56,421 nucleotides of DNA from Prevotella sp. (lineage in GTDB: Bacteria > Bacteroidota > Bacteroidia > Bacteroidales > Bacteroidaceae), in NCBI GenBank assembly GCA_016290175.1, contig JAEETD010000013.1, positions 1 through 56,421 on the forward strand, in the 5' to 3' direction. A program made the position numbers and the translations under genes. The notes beneath the pieces are model-generated. The model was given only the letters and a program-made list of their open reading frames with translations. It was not told the origin of the DNA and searched no databases. Below are positions 14,746-23,952 of this stretch, in pieces. Every line of letters starts with the position of its first letter. Position 1 is the stretch's first letter.

Positions 14746-16842
14746 ATGATTAACCAACAACTATTAAACCCCGGGAGCATTGTCGTCATCGGCGGCTCCA
14801 ACAACGTACATAAGCCAGGCGGCTCTATCGTACGCAATCTGATTAGTGGCGGTTACAATGGGACCTTGCGCATTGTAAACCCCAAGGAAGACGAAGTGCA
14901 AGGTATCAAGGCTTTCCACGATGCCCGTGAGATACCCCCTACCGAACTGGCCATCCTCGTGGTGGCTGCCAGGTTCTGTCCCGACTATGTGGAGCTGCTG
15001 GCGAAGGAGAAACAGACGCGGGCCTTCATTATCATCTCCGCAGGATTCGGTGAGGAGACGAAGGCTGGTGCCGAACTCGAACAGCGCATCCTCGACACCT
15101 GTGAACAGTATGGGGCCGCACTCATCGGCCCCAATTGCATCGGTCTCCTGAACCGCAACCACCACAGTGTGTTCACCCTGCCCATTCCGAATCTCGACCC
15201 CATGGGAGCCGATTTCGTCAGCGGCAGCGGAGCCACAGCGGTATTCATCCTGGAGAGTGCCGTCATCAAAGGCCTGCAGTTCAACAGTGTGTGGTCGATA
15301 GGCAACGGCAAGCAGATCGGCATCGAGGATGTGCTGCAGTATATGGACGAGCACTTCAACCCCGAGACCGATTCGAAGGTGAAGCTGCTCTATATCGAGA
15401 ACATCAGCAATCCCGACAAGCTGCTCTTCCATGCCGGAAGCCTCATCCGCAAAGGCTGTCGCATCGCTGCCATCAAGGCTGGCTCATCGGAAAGCGGTTC
15501 CCGTGCCGCTTCATCCCATACGGGTGCCATTGCCTCCAGCGACTCTGCCGTCGAGGCACTCTTCCGTAAGGCTGGCATCGTGCGTTGCTTCTCACGAGAA
15601 GAGCTCACCACCGTGGGCTGTATCTTCACCCTGCCCCCGTTCAAGGGTAAGAACTTCGCCATCGTCACCCATGCAGGAGGCCCTGGCGTCATGCTTACCG
15701 ATGCCCTCTCGAAAGGCGGACTCAGCGTGCCTTCTCTGATTACTCAGGATACTCAGACTGCTGCTGAGGAGCTGAAGTCTCAGCTCTTCCCGGGCTCTTC
15801 AGTCGCCAATCCCATCGACTTCCTCGCCACCGGCACCGCTGAACAGCTCGGTCTCATCATCGACTATTGCGAAAACAAGTTCGACAACATCGACGCCATC
15901 GCCGTTATCTACGGCACTCCCGGCCTCACTCAGCTCTACGAGGCCTACGACGTGCTGGACCGGAAAATCCGCGAGTGCAAGAAACCGATCTTCCCCGTCC
16001 TGCCCAGCCTGCACACCGCCGGGCCCGAAGTGGCGGAGTTCCTGAAGAAGGGCCACGTCAACTTCAGCGACGAGGTGACACTGGCCACCGCCCTGAGTCA
16101 GATCATGCGTACCCCACAGCCTGCCTCTCCCGAACTGGAGCTCTATGGCGTCGACGTGCCCAAGATCCGCGAGATTATCTACCGCGAGACCAACCGTCTG
16201 AAATTCGAGGGTATCACAAGCGGCTACCTGGCTCCCGATACGGTACGCGAGATCCTCTCCTGTGCCGGCATCCCGCTGGTGCCTGAGATGGTCAGCACCT
16301 CTAAGGAAGAACTGACGGCCTTTGCCGAAAAGGTGGGCTATCCCGTCGTAGCCAAGGTGGTGGGGCCCGTTCATAAGAGCGATGTGGGCGGTGTGGCCCT
16401 GAACATCCGCACACCTGAACACCTTGCCCTGGAGTTCGACCGGATGATGAAGATTCCCGATGCCACGGGAGTGATGGTACAGAAGATGCTGAAGGGAACG
16501 GAACTCTTCATCGGTGCGAAATACGAGACACGCTTCGGCCATGTCGTGCTCTGCGGCCTGGGCGGCATCTTCGTCGAGGTGCTGAAGGATGTGTCGTCAG
16601 GTCTGGCTCCGCTGAGCTATGCCGAAGCCTATTCGATGATTCACTCCCTGCGCGGCTATAAGATATTAAAAGGTACGCGAGGGCAGCAAGGCATCAACGA
16701 GCAGAAATATGCCGAGATCATCGTCCGTCTCTCCACCCTCCTCCGCTTCGCCACGGAGATCAAGGAGATGGACATCAATCCGTTGCTCGCCGACGGTTCC
16801 GACGTCATCGCTGTCGACGCCCGCATCCTCATCGGAAGGTAA
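14746..16842 (+). CDS. ADP-forming acetate/acyl-CoA synthetase, fused subunits
   Basis: 698 residues, the size of single-chain NDP-forming acyl-CoA synthetases, which convert acyl-CoA + ADP + Pi to acid + ATP + CoA. Order: CoA-binding Rossmann domain (about 10-115, SIVVIGGSNNVHKPGGSIVRN), succinyl-CoA-synthetase-like domain with the phosphohistidine in SSHTGAIAS (His258), and a C-terminal ATP-grasp domain (from about 495: VAKVVGPVHKSDVGGVALN, ELFIGAKYETRFGHVVLCGLGG, KEMDINPLLADG). The substrate may be acetyl-, propionyl- or aryl-acyl-CoA. It could give extra ATP at the end of fermentation. Followed by a weak terminator and the cellobiose phosphorylase gene with its own promoter. Confidence 0.93.
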   Translation: MINQQLLNPGSIVVIGGSNNVHKPGGSIVRNLISGGYNGTLRIVNPKEDEVQGIKAFHDAREIPPTELAILVVAARFCPDYVELLAKEKQTRAFIIISAGFGEETKAGAELEQRILDTCEQYGAALIGPNCIGLLNRNHHSVFTLPIPNLDPMGADFVSGSGATAVFILESAVIKGLQFNSVWSIGNGKQIGIEDVLQYMDEHFNPETDSKVKLLYIENISNPDKLLFHAGSLIRKGCRIAAIKAGSSESGSRAASSHTGAIASSDSAVEALFRKAGIVRCFSREELTTVGCIFTLPPFKGKNFAIVTHAGGPGVMLTDALSKGGLSVPSLITQDTQTAAEELKSQLFPGSSVANPIDFLATGTAEQLGLIIDYCENKFDNIDAIAVIYGTPGLTQLYEAYDVLDRKIRECKKPIFPVLPSLHTAGPEVAEFLKKGHVNFSDEVTLATALSQIMRTPQPASPELELYGVDVPKIREIIYRETNRLKFEGITSGYLAPDTVREILSCAGIPLVPEMVSTSKEELTAFAEKVGYPVVAKVVGPVHKSDVGGVALNIRTPEHLALEFDRMMKIPDATGVMVQKMLKGTELFIGAKYETRFGHVVLCGLGGIFVEVLKDVSSGLAPLSYAEAYSMIHSLRGYKILKGTRGQQGINEQKYAEIIVRLSTLLRFATEIKEMDINPLLADGSDVIAVDARILIGR

Positions 16843-16847
16843 TACAA

Positions 16848-16877
16848 TATTATCTTGCTCATTGATAATACTTTTTT
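16848..16877 (+). terminator. Weak terminator after the acyl-CoA synthetase
   Basis: TATTATC (16848-16854) and GATAATA (16864-16870) form a 7-bp AT-rich stem followed by CTTTTTT. Weak because the stem has little GC. Confidence 0.45.
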
Positions 16878-16909
16878 CCAAAAGATTTGGAAGTATCAGA
16901 ATATGTTTG

Positions 16910-16917
16910 TAACTTTG
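16910..16917 (+). promoter_or_regulatory. -7 promoter box of the cellobiose phosphorylase gene
   Basis: TAACTTTG, followed by CATGC, 33 bp before ATG 16951. It rules out the longer frame that begins at 16855. Confidence 0.7.
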
Positions 16918-16950
16918 CATGCAATTACGACAAAAAACAATCGGGAAAAT

Positions 16951-19392
16951 ATGGAACAGCAGAAACGTTACGGTCACTTCGACGACCAGCACCGCGAGTA
17001 TGTAATCACAGATCCGCAGACCCCGTGGCCTTGGATTAACTACCTGGGCAATGAGGACTTCTTCTCTTTAATCAGCAACACCGCCGGTGGCTACAGCTTC
17101 TACAAGGATGCCAAGTTCCGCCGCATCACCCGCTATCGCTACAACAATGTACCGATGGACAATGGCGGACGATACTTTTATATCAAGGATGGCGACACCG
17201 TCTGGAACCCGGGATGGAAACCCTGCAAGACACCGCTCGACTTCTATGAGTGCCGTCACGGCATGAGCTACACCCGCATCACGGGCAAGAAGAACGGCAT
17301 AGAGGCCAGCGTCCTGTTCTTCGTGCCGCTGAAGAAGTGGTGCGAGGTGCAGAAACTGACACTGACAAACGGGACTTCCGAGACCAGACAGCTGAAACTC
17401 TTCTCGTTCGAGGAGTGGTGTCTGTGGAATGCCGCTACGGACATGGAGAATTTCCAGCGCAATTTCTCGACTGGCGAGGTGGAGATCGAGGGTTCTACGA
17501 TCTACCATAAGACCGAGTACCGCGAACGCCGCAACCACTATGCCTTCTATCATGTGAACGCCCCCATCCAGGGCTTCGACACCGACCGCGAGACCTTCGT
17601 GGGACTCTACAACGAGTTTGCCGATCCGCAGGCCGTGATGGAGGGGAAACCCCGCAACAGCCATGCCCACGGCTGGAGTCCCATCGCCTCCCACTATATC
17701 GAGGTGACGCTGCAGCCCGGCGAAAGCAAGGACTTCGTGTTCCTGCTCGGCTATATCGAGAATGAACAGGATGAGAAGTTCGAGGCGCCTCAGGTCATCA
17801 ACAAGCAGAAGGCCCACGCCCTCATCGCCGAACTCGACACTACCGCTAAGGTGGACCAGGCATTCGCCGAACTCTGCGAGTACTGGGATGCCCTGCTTAA
17901 TATTTATAAGGTGAAGACCGGCAACGACAAACTCGACCGCATGGTGAACATCTGGAACCAGTACCAGTGCATGGTCACCTTCAATTTCTCGCGAAGCGCC
18001 AGCTTCTTCGAGAGCGGTGTAGGCCGTGGCATGGGCTTCCGCGACTCGAACCAGGACCTCGTAGGCTTCGTACACCAGATACCCCCGCGTGCCCGTCAGC
18101 GCATCATCGACATTGCCTCCACGCAGTTCCCCGACGGCGGCTGCTACCACCAGTACCAGCCCCTCACCAAGCGCGGCAACAATGATATCGGCGGCGGCTT
18201 CAACGACGACCCCTGCTGGCTCATCTTCGGCACCGTGGCCTATATCAAGGAGACAGGCGACTTCTCCATTCTCGACGAGATGGTGCCCTTCGACAACCAG
18301 CCCGGCTCTGAGGTCACCCTCTTCGAACATCTCAAGATCTCGATGGACCACGTCATCAAGAACCTCGGTCCCCACATGCTGCCACTGATAGGCCGTGCCG
18401 ACTGGAACGACTGTCTCAACCTCAACTGCTTCTCGTGGGATCCCAACGAATCGTTCCAGACCACTGAGAATGTATCTGAGGGCACCAAGGCCGAATCGCT
18501 GATGATCGCCGGACTGTTTGTGGTCACTGGCAAGGATTACGTTGCTCTCTGCCAGAAGCTCGGCAAGGCCGCCGAGGCTGAGCGCATGCAGCAGGCCGTC
18601 GACGCCATGATCGAGGCTGTGAAGAAGCACGGCTGGGATGGCGAGTGGTATCTGCGCGCCTACGATTTCTACGGACGCAAGATCGGCTCCAACGAATGCG
18701 AGGAAGCCAAGATCTTCATCGAGAGCCAAGGCTGGTGCACCATGGCCGAAATCGGAGCCGAGGACGGTATGGTAGCCAAGAGCCTCGATTCCTGTAAGAA
18801 ATACCTCGAGTGCGAGCACGGTATGGTGCTCAACAATCCCGCCTTCACCAAGTATATCTACGAATATGGCGAGATCAGTTCCTATCCCGAAGGCTACAAG
18901 GAGAATGCCGGTATCTTCTGCCACAACAATCCCTGGGTCATCATCGGCGAGTGCCTGGCAGGCCGCGGCAACGATGCCTGGAGCCACTACGCCAAGATCC
19001 TGCCCTCCTACGTCGAGGAGAAATACCAGACGCTGCACAAGGTGGAGCCATACGTCAACTGTCAGATGGTAGCCGGTAAGGATGCCTTCAAGCCCGGCGA
19101 GGGTAAGAATTCCTGGCTCACGGGTACTGCCGCCTGGATGTGGTACACCGTCTCGGAGTTCATCCTCGGCATCAAGCCCGACTACGATGGCATCCGCATC
19201 GATCCCTGTCTGCCTGAGACAGCCACGGACTACACCGTCCAGCGCAAGTTCCGCGAGGCCGACTACAAGATCACCATCCATCCCAACGGCGCGCAGAAGG
19301 GCGTCACGTCCATCACCCTTGATGGTCAGCCCGTCTCCGGCACCGTCATCCCCTACTCCCCCGGCAGGCACACCGTAGAGGTAACGATGTAA
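16951..19392 (+). CDS. Cellobiose phosphorylase (GH94)
   Basis: 813 residues, nearly the length of the Clostridium thermocellum enzyme (about 811) and strikingly similar to it as I remember that sequence. Cytosolic enzyme splitting cellobiose with phosphate to glucose 1-phosphate and glucose, saving one ATP. N-terminal beta-sandwich (YFDDQ-type start [47 protein letters not shown]), then an (alpha/alpha)6 barrel with [24 protein letters not shown] and the catalytic Asp in [12 protein letters not shown], and [23 protein letters not shown]. There is no signal peptide, as expected for an intracellular phosphorylase. Start ATG 16951 is set by the promoter at 16910. It should act on cellobiose released by GH9-type endoglucanases. 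Confidence 0.95.
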   Translation: MEQQKRYGHFDDQHREYVITDPQTPWPWINYLGNEDFFSLISNTAGGYSFYKDAKFRRITRYRYNNVPMDNGGRYFYIKDGDTVWNPGWKPCKTPLDFYECRHGMSYTRITGKKNGIEASVLFFVPLKKWCEVQKLTLTNGTSETRQLKLFSFEEWCLWNAATDMENFQRNFSTGEVEIEGSTIYHKTEYRERRNHYAFYHVNAPIQGFDTDRETFVGLYNEFADPQAVMEGKPRNSHAHGWSPIASHYIEVTLQPGESKDFVFLLGYIENEQDEKFEAPQVINKQKAHALIAELDTTAKVDQAFAELCEYWDALLNIYKVKTGNDKLDRMVNIWNQYQCMVTFNFSRSASFFESGVGRGMGFRDSNQDLVGFVHQIPPRARQRIIDIASTQFPDGGCYHQYQPLTKRGNNDIGGGFNDDPCWLIFGTVAYIKETGDFSILDEMVPFDNQPGSEVTLFEHLKISMDHVIKNLGPHMLPLIGRADWNDCLNLNCFSWDPNESFQTTENVSEGTKAESLMIAGLFVVTGKDYVALCQKLGKAAEAERMQQAVDAMIEAVKKHGWDGEWYLRAYDFYGRKIGSNECEEAKIFIESQGWCTMAEIGAEDGMVAKSLDSCKKYLECEHGMVLNNPAFTKYIYEYGEISSYPEGYKENAGIFCHNNPWVIIGECLAGRGNDAWSHYAKILPSYVEEKYQTLHKVEPYVNCQMVAGKDAFKPGEGKNSWLTGTAAWMWYTVSEFILGIKPDYDGIRIDPCLPETATDYTVQRKFREADYKITIHPNGAQKGVTSITLDGQPVSGTVIPYSPGRHTVEVTM

Positions 19393-19435
19393 CTACATCT
19401 ACATGCCCAAGGGGAAACTTGGCTGAAGGTCGATG

Positions 19436-19491
19436 CCCTTTAGTATGACACTAGACACCCTCTAGTGTCATACTAAAGGGTGTCTAGTGTC
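19436..19491. repeat. Inverted-repeat element with two alternative hairpins
   Basis: Arm A: 20 bp at 19436-19455 pairs perfectly with 19461-19480 around loop CACCC. Arm B: GACACTAGACACCC (19447-19460) pairs perfectly with GGGTGTCTAGTGTC (19478-19491). The two pairings share bases and exclude each other. It lies between the convergent GH94 and BACON-protein genes, upstream of the palindromic terminator at 19502. Confidence 0.85.
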
Positions 19492-19501
19492 AGGGTAAAA
19501 T

Positions 19502-19545
19502 TACACAGTAGGAACCGACCCTACTGTGTATTTAATTTTTGTGTA
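19502..19545. terminator. Bidirectional palindromic terminator, copy 1
   Basis: TACACAGTAGG (19502-19512) and CCTACTGTGTA (19520-19530) form a perfect 11-bp stem with loop AACCGAC, followed on the plus strand by TTTAATTTTTG. The stem and loop are identical to those at 47787-47815. It separates two convergent genes. Confidence 0.75.
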
Positions 19546-19549
19546 AATA

Positions 19550-22500
19550 TCATTCGGGTTTGGAGATGACCTTTATCGTGCAGTTGACGTTGTGGTTGCT
19601 CTTAACCCAGATGCGGACAGTGTACTCGCCCGCTGGTGCGTTATCGACGTATATCGGCCAGCCCTGAGGACCATAGGTCTTCTGGAGGGAGAAGTAGTTG
19701 TTGGGGTTGGTCGCGGGGTCGATCTCGAGGGCATTGAAGTCTATCTTCTCGTCTTCGCTGTCCTTCGGTGCGAAGTCGAAGCTGAAGGATAGATAACCGT
19801 AGCCGGTATAAGTGAACTCGGTCTGACTCGGCTTGATCATCGTGTACTTCCAGCCATTGCCCGTAGCGACAGTAATGAGGCACTTGACTTCGGGATTGCT
19901 CTTCAGTGCGAAGGCAATATACACGTCCTTATTGTCGTTCGACTTCACTGAGGTGAGCGTCTTTGTAGCGACATCCCAGGTGAAATAGCCGTCGTTGACG
20001 CCATTTCTGGCATCTTCGTATTTGGATGCCTGGCCCACAATCTCAACGTCGTTCCAATCCCATGTGGCACCCTCTTCGTTGTAGCCTGCCAGAGTTACCT
20101 GCGTGGATTCACCCACTTTTACCCAGTCTTTGTCTGCATCCAGATCGAAGTAGTAGATGGTCGGGATGTGCGTGTGCATCGTTCCCTTACCATAGACCTC
20201 GTACTCGTCGCCACTCTCATCGGCCTCGTTAGTAAAGACAAGGTAGAACAGGAACTCATAGTCGCCAGTATATTCATCATCGCCAGAAGCACGTCGGGCG
20301 TTGGCTGGCTGTGTCTTATTGCACGGCTCGCGCAGCAGCACCTTACTTCCCGGCTTCATGCTGCCGAAGGCTTCCTCGCCGCTGAACTTGGCAAAGCTAC
20401 CCATAATAGGATTACCGCCAGCGAATAGTTCGAAGCCGATTTTGGCTCCCGGTGTGTTCTCAAACGCCTGACCTGTGAGCATTGCAATGACATTTCTCAT
20501 GGTCAAAGGGAGGAATCCATAGACCATACCATTCGTCATACCCTTATCGTCGGCATCCTCCAACATGATGGAGACGCTTTCCTTGTTCTGGCTGTATTCT
20601 GAATACTTGGGCGCAAAGTTGCGGGTCTCACTCTCGCCTGTCTTCTTGTTTGTGATGACGTAGGCGTTATCCAACTGGTTGGCCTTGTTCAGGTCGTCAT
20701 CGCCGGTGTCGCAGGGGGCTTTGCCGCCCTTGATGGTAATCTTGGCAGTGGCGCGGCCTTCATAGTCTTTCTTGACGCCCTCCTCGGTAACGATGGCAAT
20801 GACCTCGCCCTCAGGAGCATCATTCGTAGGTGTGAAGTAAGCCGTTACAAGACCTTCTGCGTCGGTGGTGTTAAAGCGAGGCGATACCGTGCCGTTGGTA
20901 GCGACGAACTCCACGCGCTTGTGGGCCCATGCTGATAAATCTGTTCCTTCTGTCTTCTGCAGCAAGAAGTGAACGGGCACAGCTTCGGCACCCTTCTCTA
21001 CCTCCTGCGAGGGATTCAGACACCGGATGTTGTACTTCAGCAGCTTGGAAGTCCATTTCTTTTCGACGAATTTTGCTACATTATCGTCACCCGCCGACTT
21101 GCACAGTTTGATATTAACTCTTTCTACTGGAGGTTCGCCTTTCTTGAATGTCACCTTGGCCTTGCCGTTTTCATCGGTGTACTTCAGCAGCAGCTTCTTG
21201 TCGCCCGATGCCGAACCTTCTATCTCGAATGCAACCAGTGCACCAATGCTGGTGAGCTTCTCATTGGTGGTATAGTCGTAGTGGAACACGGTAACCTCAA
21301 TATCCTGTTCGTCGTCCTGCATCAGGTCGCGTTCTGGTGTCTCTAAGGTGAAATCCTCAGGATTGTACATCAGATTCTGCGCTTTACCAACTTCATCGCT
21401 AGGGAAATTATCGCCAGCCGAATGATCCAACAGCCATCCTGGAATATTGTACATATGGATAAGTGTATTAGACCAACGATCAACTCTTACATGGCGTGCA
21501 ATATCATCGGGAGCCTCATCGGGATACGGCAGCCACGACCTCGGATTCACTAACGTCCATTCTGTCGAACCAATTTGAGTGCGGCAATACTGGCCATAGA
21601 AATTGATATGGAAGGTAGGCCTAACTCCAGCTCTTCCGTGGCACTGGCTGTTTTTGTACTCAGCGTTTCCGATGTTTGCCTCTGGATAGATAAGGCTTAA
21701 AGTCGGGGTTTCTTCAAAAATGAACTCTCCATCTAAATTATCGTCAACGCACGTTAGACCGTACTTGAAGTGTTTGGAATACTTGTGTCCTCCAACGACA
21801 TCTCCCTGACCGAGGCAGTGGTAGCCATGGTTACACAACACATCGCCATTCAGGACAACCTGCACGGGAACGCCCTCCACATTGAAGGTATATCTCTGCT
21901 GCACGACACCGGTTTTCAACTTCATCATGTCGTCGGAATACGGTTCTGGCTGGCCAGACATCTCATTCGGGGTTCTGCAGCTTATGTCTAATACGGTCTC
22001 GCCTTCGGAGTCGCCTTCCAGCAGGACGCTGGCCTTGGTGGTGTGACCCTTCCACACCTTGTACCACGGTTGTCTCTCGAAGGAGAATTCCAGGGTGCCT
22101 TTGAACTTCATGGCCAGTTTGGCCTTTTGGATTTTGAACGTGAGGTTACCCCACGACTCCAGCATAATGTCGCTGCCTTCGTAGTCGAGCGTCAGCTCCT
22201 GGGTGGAAGGCGCACGGTTGCCGCGGGCATTGTACACCTCCACATACTTGCCGTCCTCCAGGATTTCCACCTTTTCGGGCCTGAATACAGGCTTGGAGCC
22301 TGAAACTCCTCTGGCGCTTGCTGTCCCGTCATCGCCTAACTCGAAGGTTAATTTCTGATCGCGGAACAGGTTGCCCATGTCGCCCTGCGTTGTCTTCAGG
22401 GTAGCGGTCTTGCCTGCTACCGATGTCACTTCATCGATGATGCGGATCATCAGAGTGCCAAGCTCATCGGGTACCATCACCACGTCGTACTCACCCATCA

Positions 22501-23083
22501 CGGGTACTTCCTCGGCGAAGGTGATCACGGCCACGCCCGTCTCAGCGTCGTAGCTGTCGAGTTTGTTCTTCTCCCAGTCGATGTCGATGTAGCGGGAGTC
22601 TTCCTTGCCGGCCTGTTCTATCTTCAGCGTGGTGGTGAGCGTGCCGTCCTTAGAGGTCAGCGTCACCGTGCCTGTGCGCTCATCCACGCTGGGGTTCATG
22701 GCTACCTTCACATAGCGCTGTCCGTCCTTGGCCTCGGTATCGAAGGTGATCCATGAGGGAGAGGATGCCACTTCGAAGTCGACATTGGCCTTCACCTGTA
22801 CGGCCAGTTCCACGCCGTCGGCATCGACGCTGACGGTCTGGGGATCAACAAACACGAAGTTGGGATTACCCTGCATGCTCTTCACCACATCGAAGGTGTA
22901 GGAAATCGCCTGGCCGTCCATATAGATGGTGAAGCCCGGCGGTGTGGCCTGAAACTCGATGCTTGTAATCTTGTCGGGATCGTAGGGGGCGCGGTTGCCG
23001 TCCTTATCGATGACGATAATGGTCTGTGCCGTGGCGACGATGCTGAGCACCATCATCCAGGCTAAAAGTAACAGTTTCTTCAT
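19550..23083 (-). CDS. Large secreted BACON/Ig-domain protein
   Basis: 1177 residues with a signal peptide (MKKLLLLAWMMVLSIVATAQ). An N-terminal segment (IIVIDKDGNRAPYDPDKITS) is like that of its small partner. Residues about 75-160 look like a BACON/Ig domain (VDADGVELAVQVKANVDFEV, GTVTLTSKDGTLTTTLKIEQ); BACON domains are common in Bacteroidetes carbohydrate- or mucin-related proteins. Around 590-670 and 690-800 are two bacterial Ig-like units (VAFEIEGSASGDKKLLLKYT; ATNGTVSPRFNTTDAEG). There are no catalytic motifs and no evident lipobox or C-terminal sorting tail (ends NCTIKVISKPE). Probably an extracellular adhesin or binding scaffold. Its start overlaps the stop of the small gene by 4 bp. 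Function unknown. Confidence 0.75.
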   Translation of the reverse strand: MKKLLLLAWMMVLSIVATAQTIIVIDKDGNRAPYDPDKITSIEFQATPPGFTIYMDGQAISYTFDVVKSMQGNPNFVFVDPQTVSVDADGVELAVQVKANVDFEVASSPSWITFDTEAKDGQRYVKVAMNPSVDERTGTVTLTSKDGTLTTTLKIEQAGKEDSRYIDIDWEKNKLDSYDAETGVAVITFAEEVPVMGEYDVVMVPDELGTLMIRIIDEVTSVAGKTATLKTTQGDMGNLFRDQKLTFELGDDGTASARGVSGSKPVFRPEKVEILEDGKYVEVYNARGNRAPSTQELTLDYEGSDIMLESWGNLTFKIQKAKLAMKFKGTLEFSFERQPWYKVWKGHTTKASVLLEGDSEGETVLDISCRTPNEMSGQPEPYSDDMMKLKTGVVQQRYTFNVEGVPVQVVLNGDVLCNHGYHCLGQGDVVGGHKYSKHFKYGLTCVDDNLDGEFIFEETPTLSLIYPEANIGNAEYKNSQCHGRAGVRPTFHINFYGQYCRTQIGSTEWTLVNPRSWLPYPDEAPDDIARHVRVDRWSNTLIHMYNIPGWLLDHSAGDNFPSDEVGKAQNLMYNPEDFTLETPERDLMQDDEQDIEVTVFHYDYTTNEKLTSIGALVAFEIEGSASGDKKLLLKYTDENGKAKVTFKKGEPPVERVNIKLCKSAGDDNVAKFVEKKWTSKLLKYNIRCLNPSQEVEKGAEAVPVHFLLQKTEGTDLSAWAHKRVEFVATNGTVSPRFNTTDAEGLVTAYFTPTNDAPEGEVIAIVTEEGVKKDYEGRATAKITIKGGKAPCDTGDDDLNKANQLDNAYVITNKKTGESETRNFAPKYSEYSQNKESVSIMLEDADDKGMTNGMVYGFLPLTMRNVIAMLTGQAFENTPGAKIGFELFAGGNPIMGSFAKFSGEEAFGSMKPGSKVLLREPCNKTQPANARRASGDDEYTGDYEFLFYLVFTNEADESGDEYEVYGKGTMHTHIPTIYYFDLDADKDWVKVGESTQVTLAGYNEEGATWDWNDVEIVGQASKYEDARNGVNDGYFTWDVATKTLTSVKSNDNKDVYIAFALKSNPEVKCLITVATGNGWKYTMIKPSQTEFTYTGYGYLSFSFDFAPKDSEDEKIDFNALEIDPATNPNNYFSLQKTYGPQGWPIYVDNAPAGEYTVRIWVKSNHNVNCTIKVISKPE

Positions 23084-23517
23084 TTGCGCTGAACTTTAAT
23101 GGTGGTACTTCCGTCTTTGATGATATACGTCCCGAGGGGGAGTTCTGAGATGGACTTGACATCCTTGCGGATCAGCTTGCCGCCGAGGTCGTAGGCATCA
23201 AACTGGTCGGAGAGCAGGTCGAGGCCTGTTGCCTTCACGTCGCGGATAGCGGTCTCCACGTCCTCGAAAGTCATCTTCTGCACAGTCTCGATGGGCCAGG
23301 ATAAGGTGGTCGAGGGACTGCTGGTGGTTAGTGATACCATGCCGTCGGCATAGGTCAGCTCAGGCATGTCGGCAAAGAGCACCTTGCTCTGGTTGCCGTC
23401 GTTGAGCCAGATGACAATGCCTTTGGCTTTTTCCTGTGCCCAGGCTCCTGAGGAGCAGAGCACGGCGAGGAACAGCGTCATGGCCGTCCGCGCAAAAAGG
23501 TTAGTCTTCTTTTTCAT
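23080..23517 (-). CDS. Small secreted protein with type IX-like C-terminal tail
   Basis: 145 residues. Signal peptide MKKKTNLFARTAMTLFLAVLCSSGAWAQ, a middle part (IVIWLNDGNQSKVLFADMPE ... VQKMTFED) and a C-terminus YDLGGKLIRKDV ... LPLGTYIIKDGSTTIKVQRK that resembles the Por secretion/sorting tail found on type IX cargo. More than a third of the mature protein is tail. The first half belongs to a type seen at the N-terminus of several Bacteroidales surface proteins and shares the D.DGN motif with its neighbour. Forms a two-gene unit with the 1177-residue protein (ATGA overlap). No function can be assigned. Confidence 0.75.
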   Translation of the reverse strand: MKKKTNLFARTAMTLFLAVLCSSGAWAQEKAKGIVIWLNDGNQSKVLFADMPELTYADGMVSLTTSSPSTTLSWPIETVQKMTFEDVETAIRDVKATGLDLLSDQFDAYDLGGKLIRKDVKSISELPLGTYIIKDGSTTIKVQRK

Positions 23518-23616
23518 AAAATCACGAATTAGTTATTAATAAATGGAAAATAAGTCAATATTTTAAACATTAAAAGGTGCAGTAATCCCGAATATGTCTG
23601 CATTTAGCAATGATTG
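23518..23616. other. Short AT-rich gap
   Basis: About 100 bp between the winged-helix gene end and the start of the secreted pair. It must hold the promoter of the pair, but I see no exact TAnnTTTG box and no clear terminator. Confidence 0.4.
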
Positions 23617-23952
23617 TCAACAGGACTGTTTTTCCTCTACGTCCTGGTCGGGTATCCGTTGTTCGAACATCCTGCGGAGGCCTTCTTCGTAGAACTGCAG
23701 GGCCTCGTGACCTTTCTGGGTAATACTACAGGTGGTACGGGAGAGCCGCCCTACCCCAGTTTTCGAGACTTCGATATAGCCAGCCTCCTTCAGCGTAGCG
23801 AGTTGTATGCTGAGGTTGCCACGGGTAGAGTCGGTAATCTCGCACAGATACATAAAGTCGGCACTCTGCAGGCTGTCGAGGGCAACCATGATTTTCAACC
23901 GCAGTTCGCTATGAAGCAGCGAGTTGATAACGGGGAATTTAAAGGTACTCAT
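23617..23952 (-). CDS. Winged-helix transcriptional regulator
   Basis: 111 residues from ATG 23952 (MSTFKFPVINSLLHSEL). The longer frame back to 24114 is out-of-frame Ser/Pro-rich translation of the membrane gene and is rejected. The fold is a winged helix of the ArsR/MarR-like 'transcriptional regulator' group: helix RLKIMVALDSL, helix-turn-helix FMYLCEITDSTRGNLSIQLA and TLKEAGYIEV, wing with RTTCSITQKGHEAL, then a C-terminal helix. Likely a dimeric repressor or activator of its own operon. Overlaps the upstream membrane-protein gene by 14 bp, so the two are probably translated together and may work together. Confidence 0.85.
   Translation of the reverse strand: MSTFKFPVINSLLHSELRLKIMVALDSLQSADFMYLCEITDSTRGNLSIQLATLKEAGYIEVSKTGVGRLSRTTCSITQKGHEALQFYEEGLRRMFEQRIPDQDVEEKQSC

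Noticed and set aside
17068..19371. 767-codon open frame antisense to the cellobiose phosphorylase
   Set aside because: Shadow of a high-GC gene; low-complexity Leu/Val/Gly/Asp-rich translation, no motif, no promoter.
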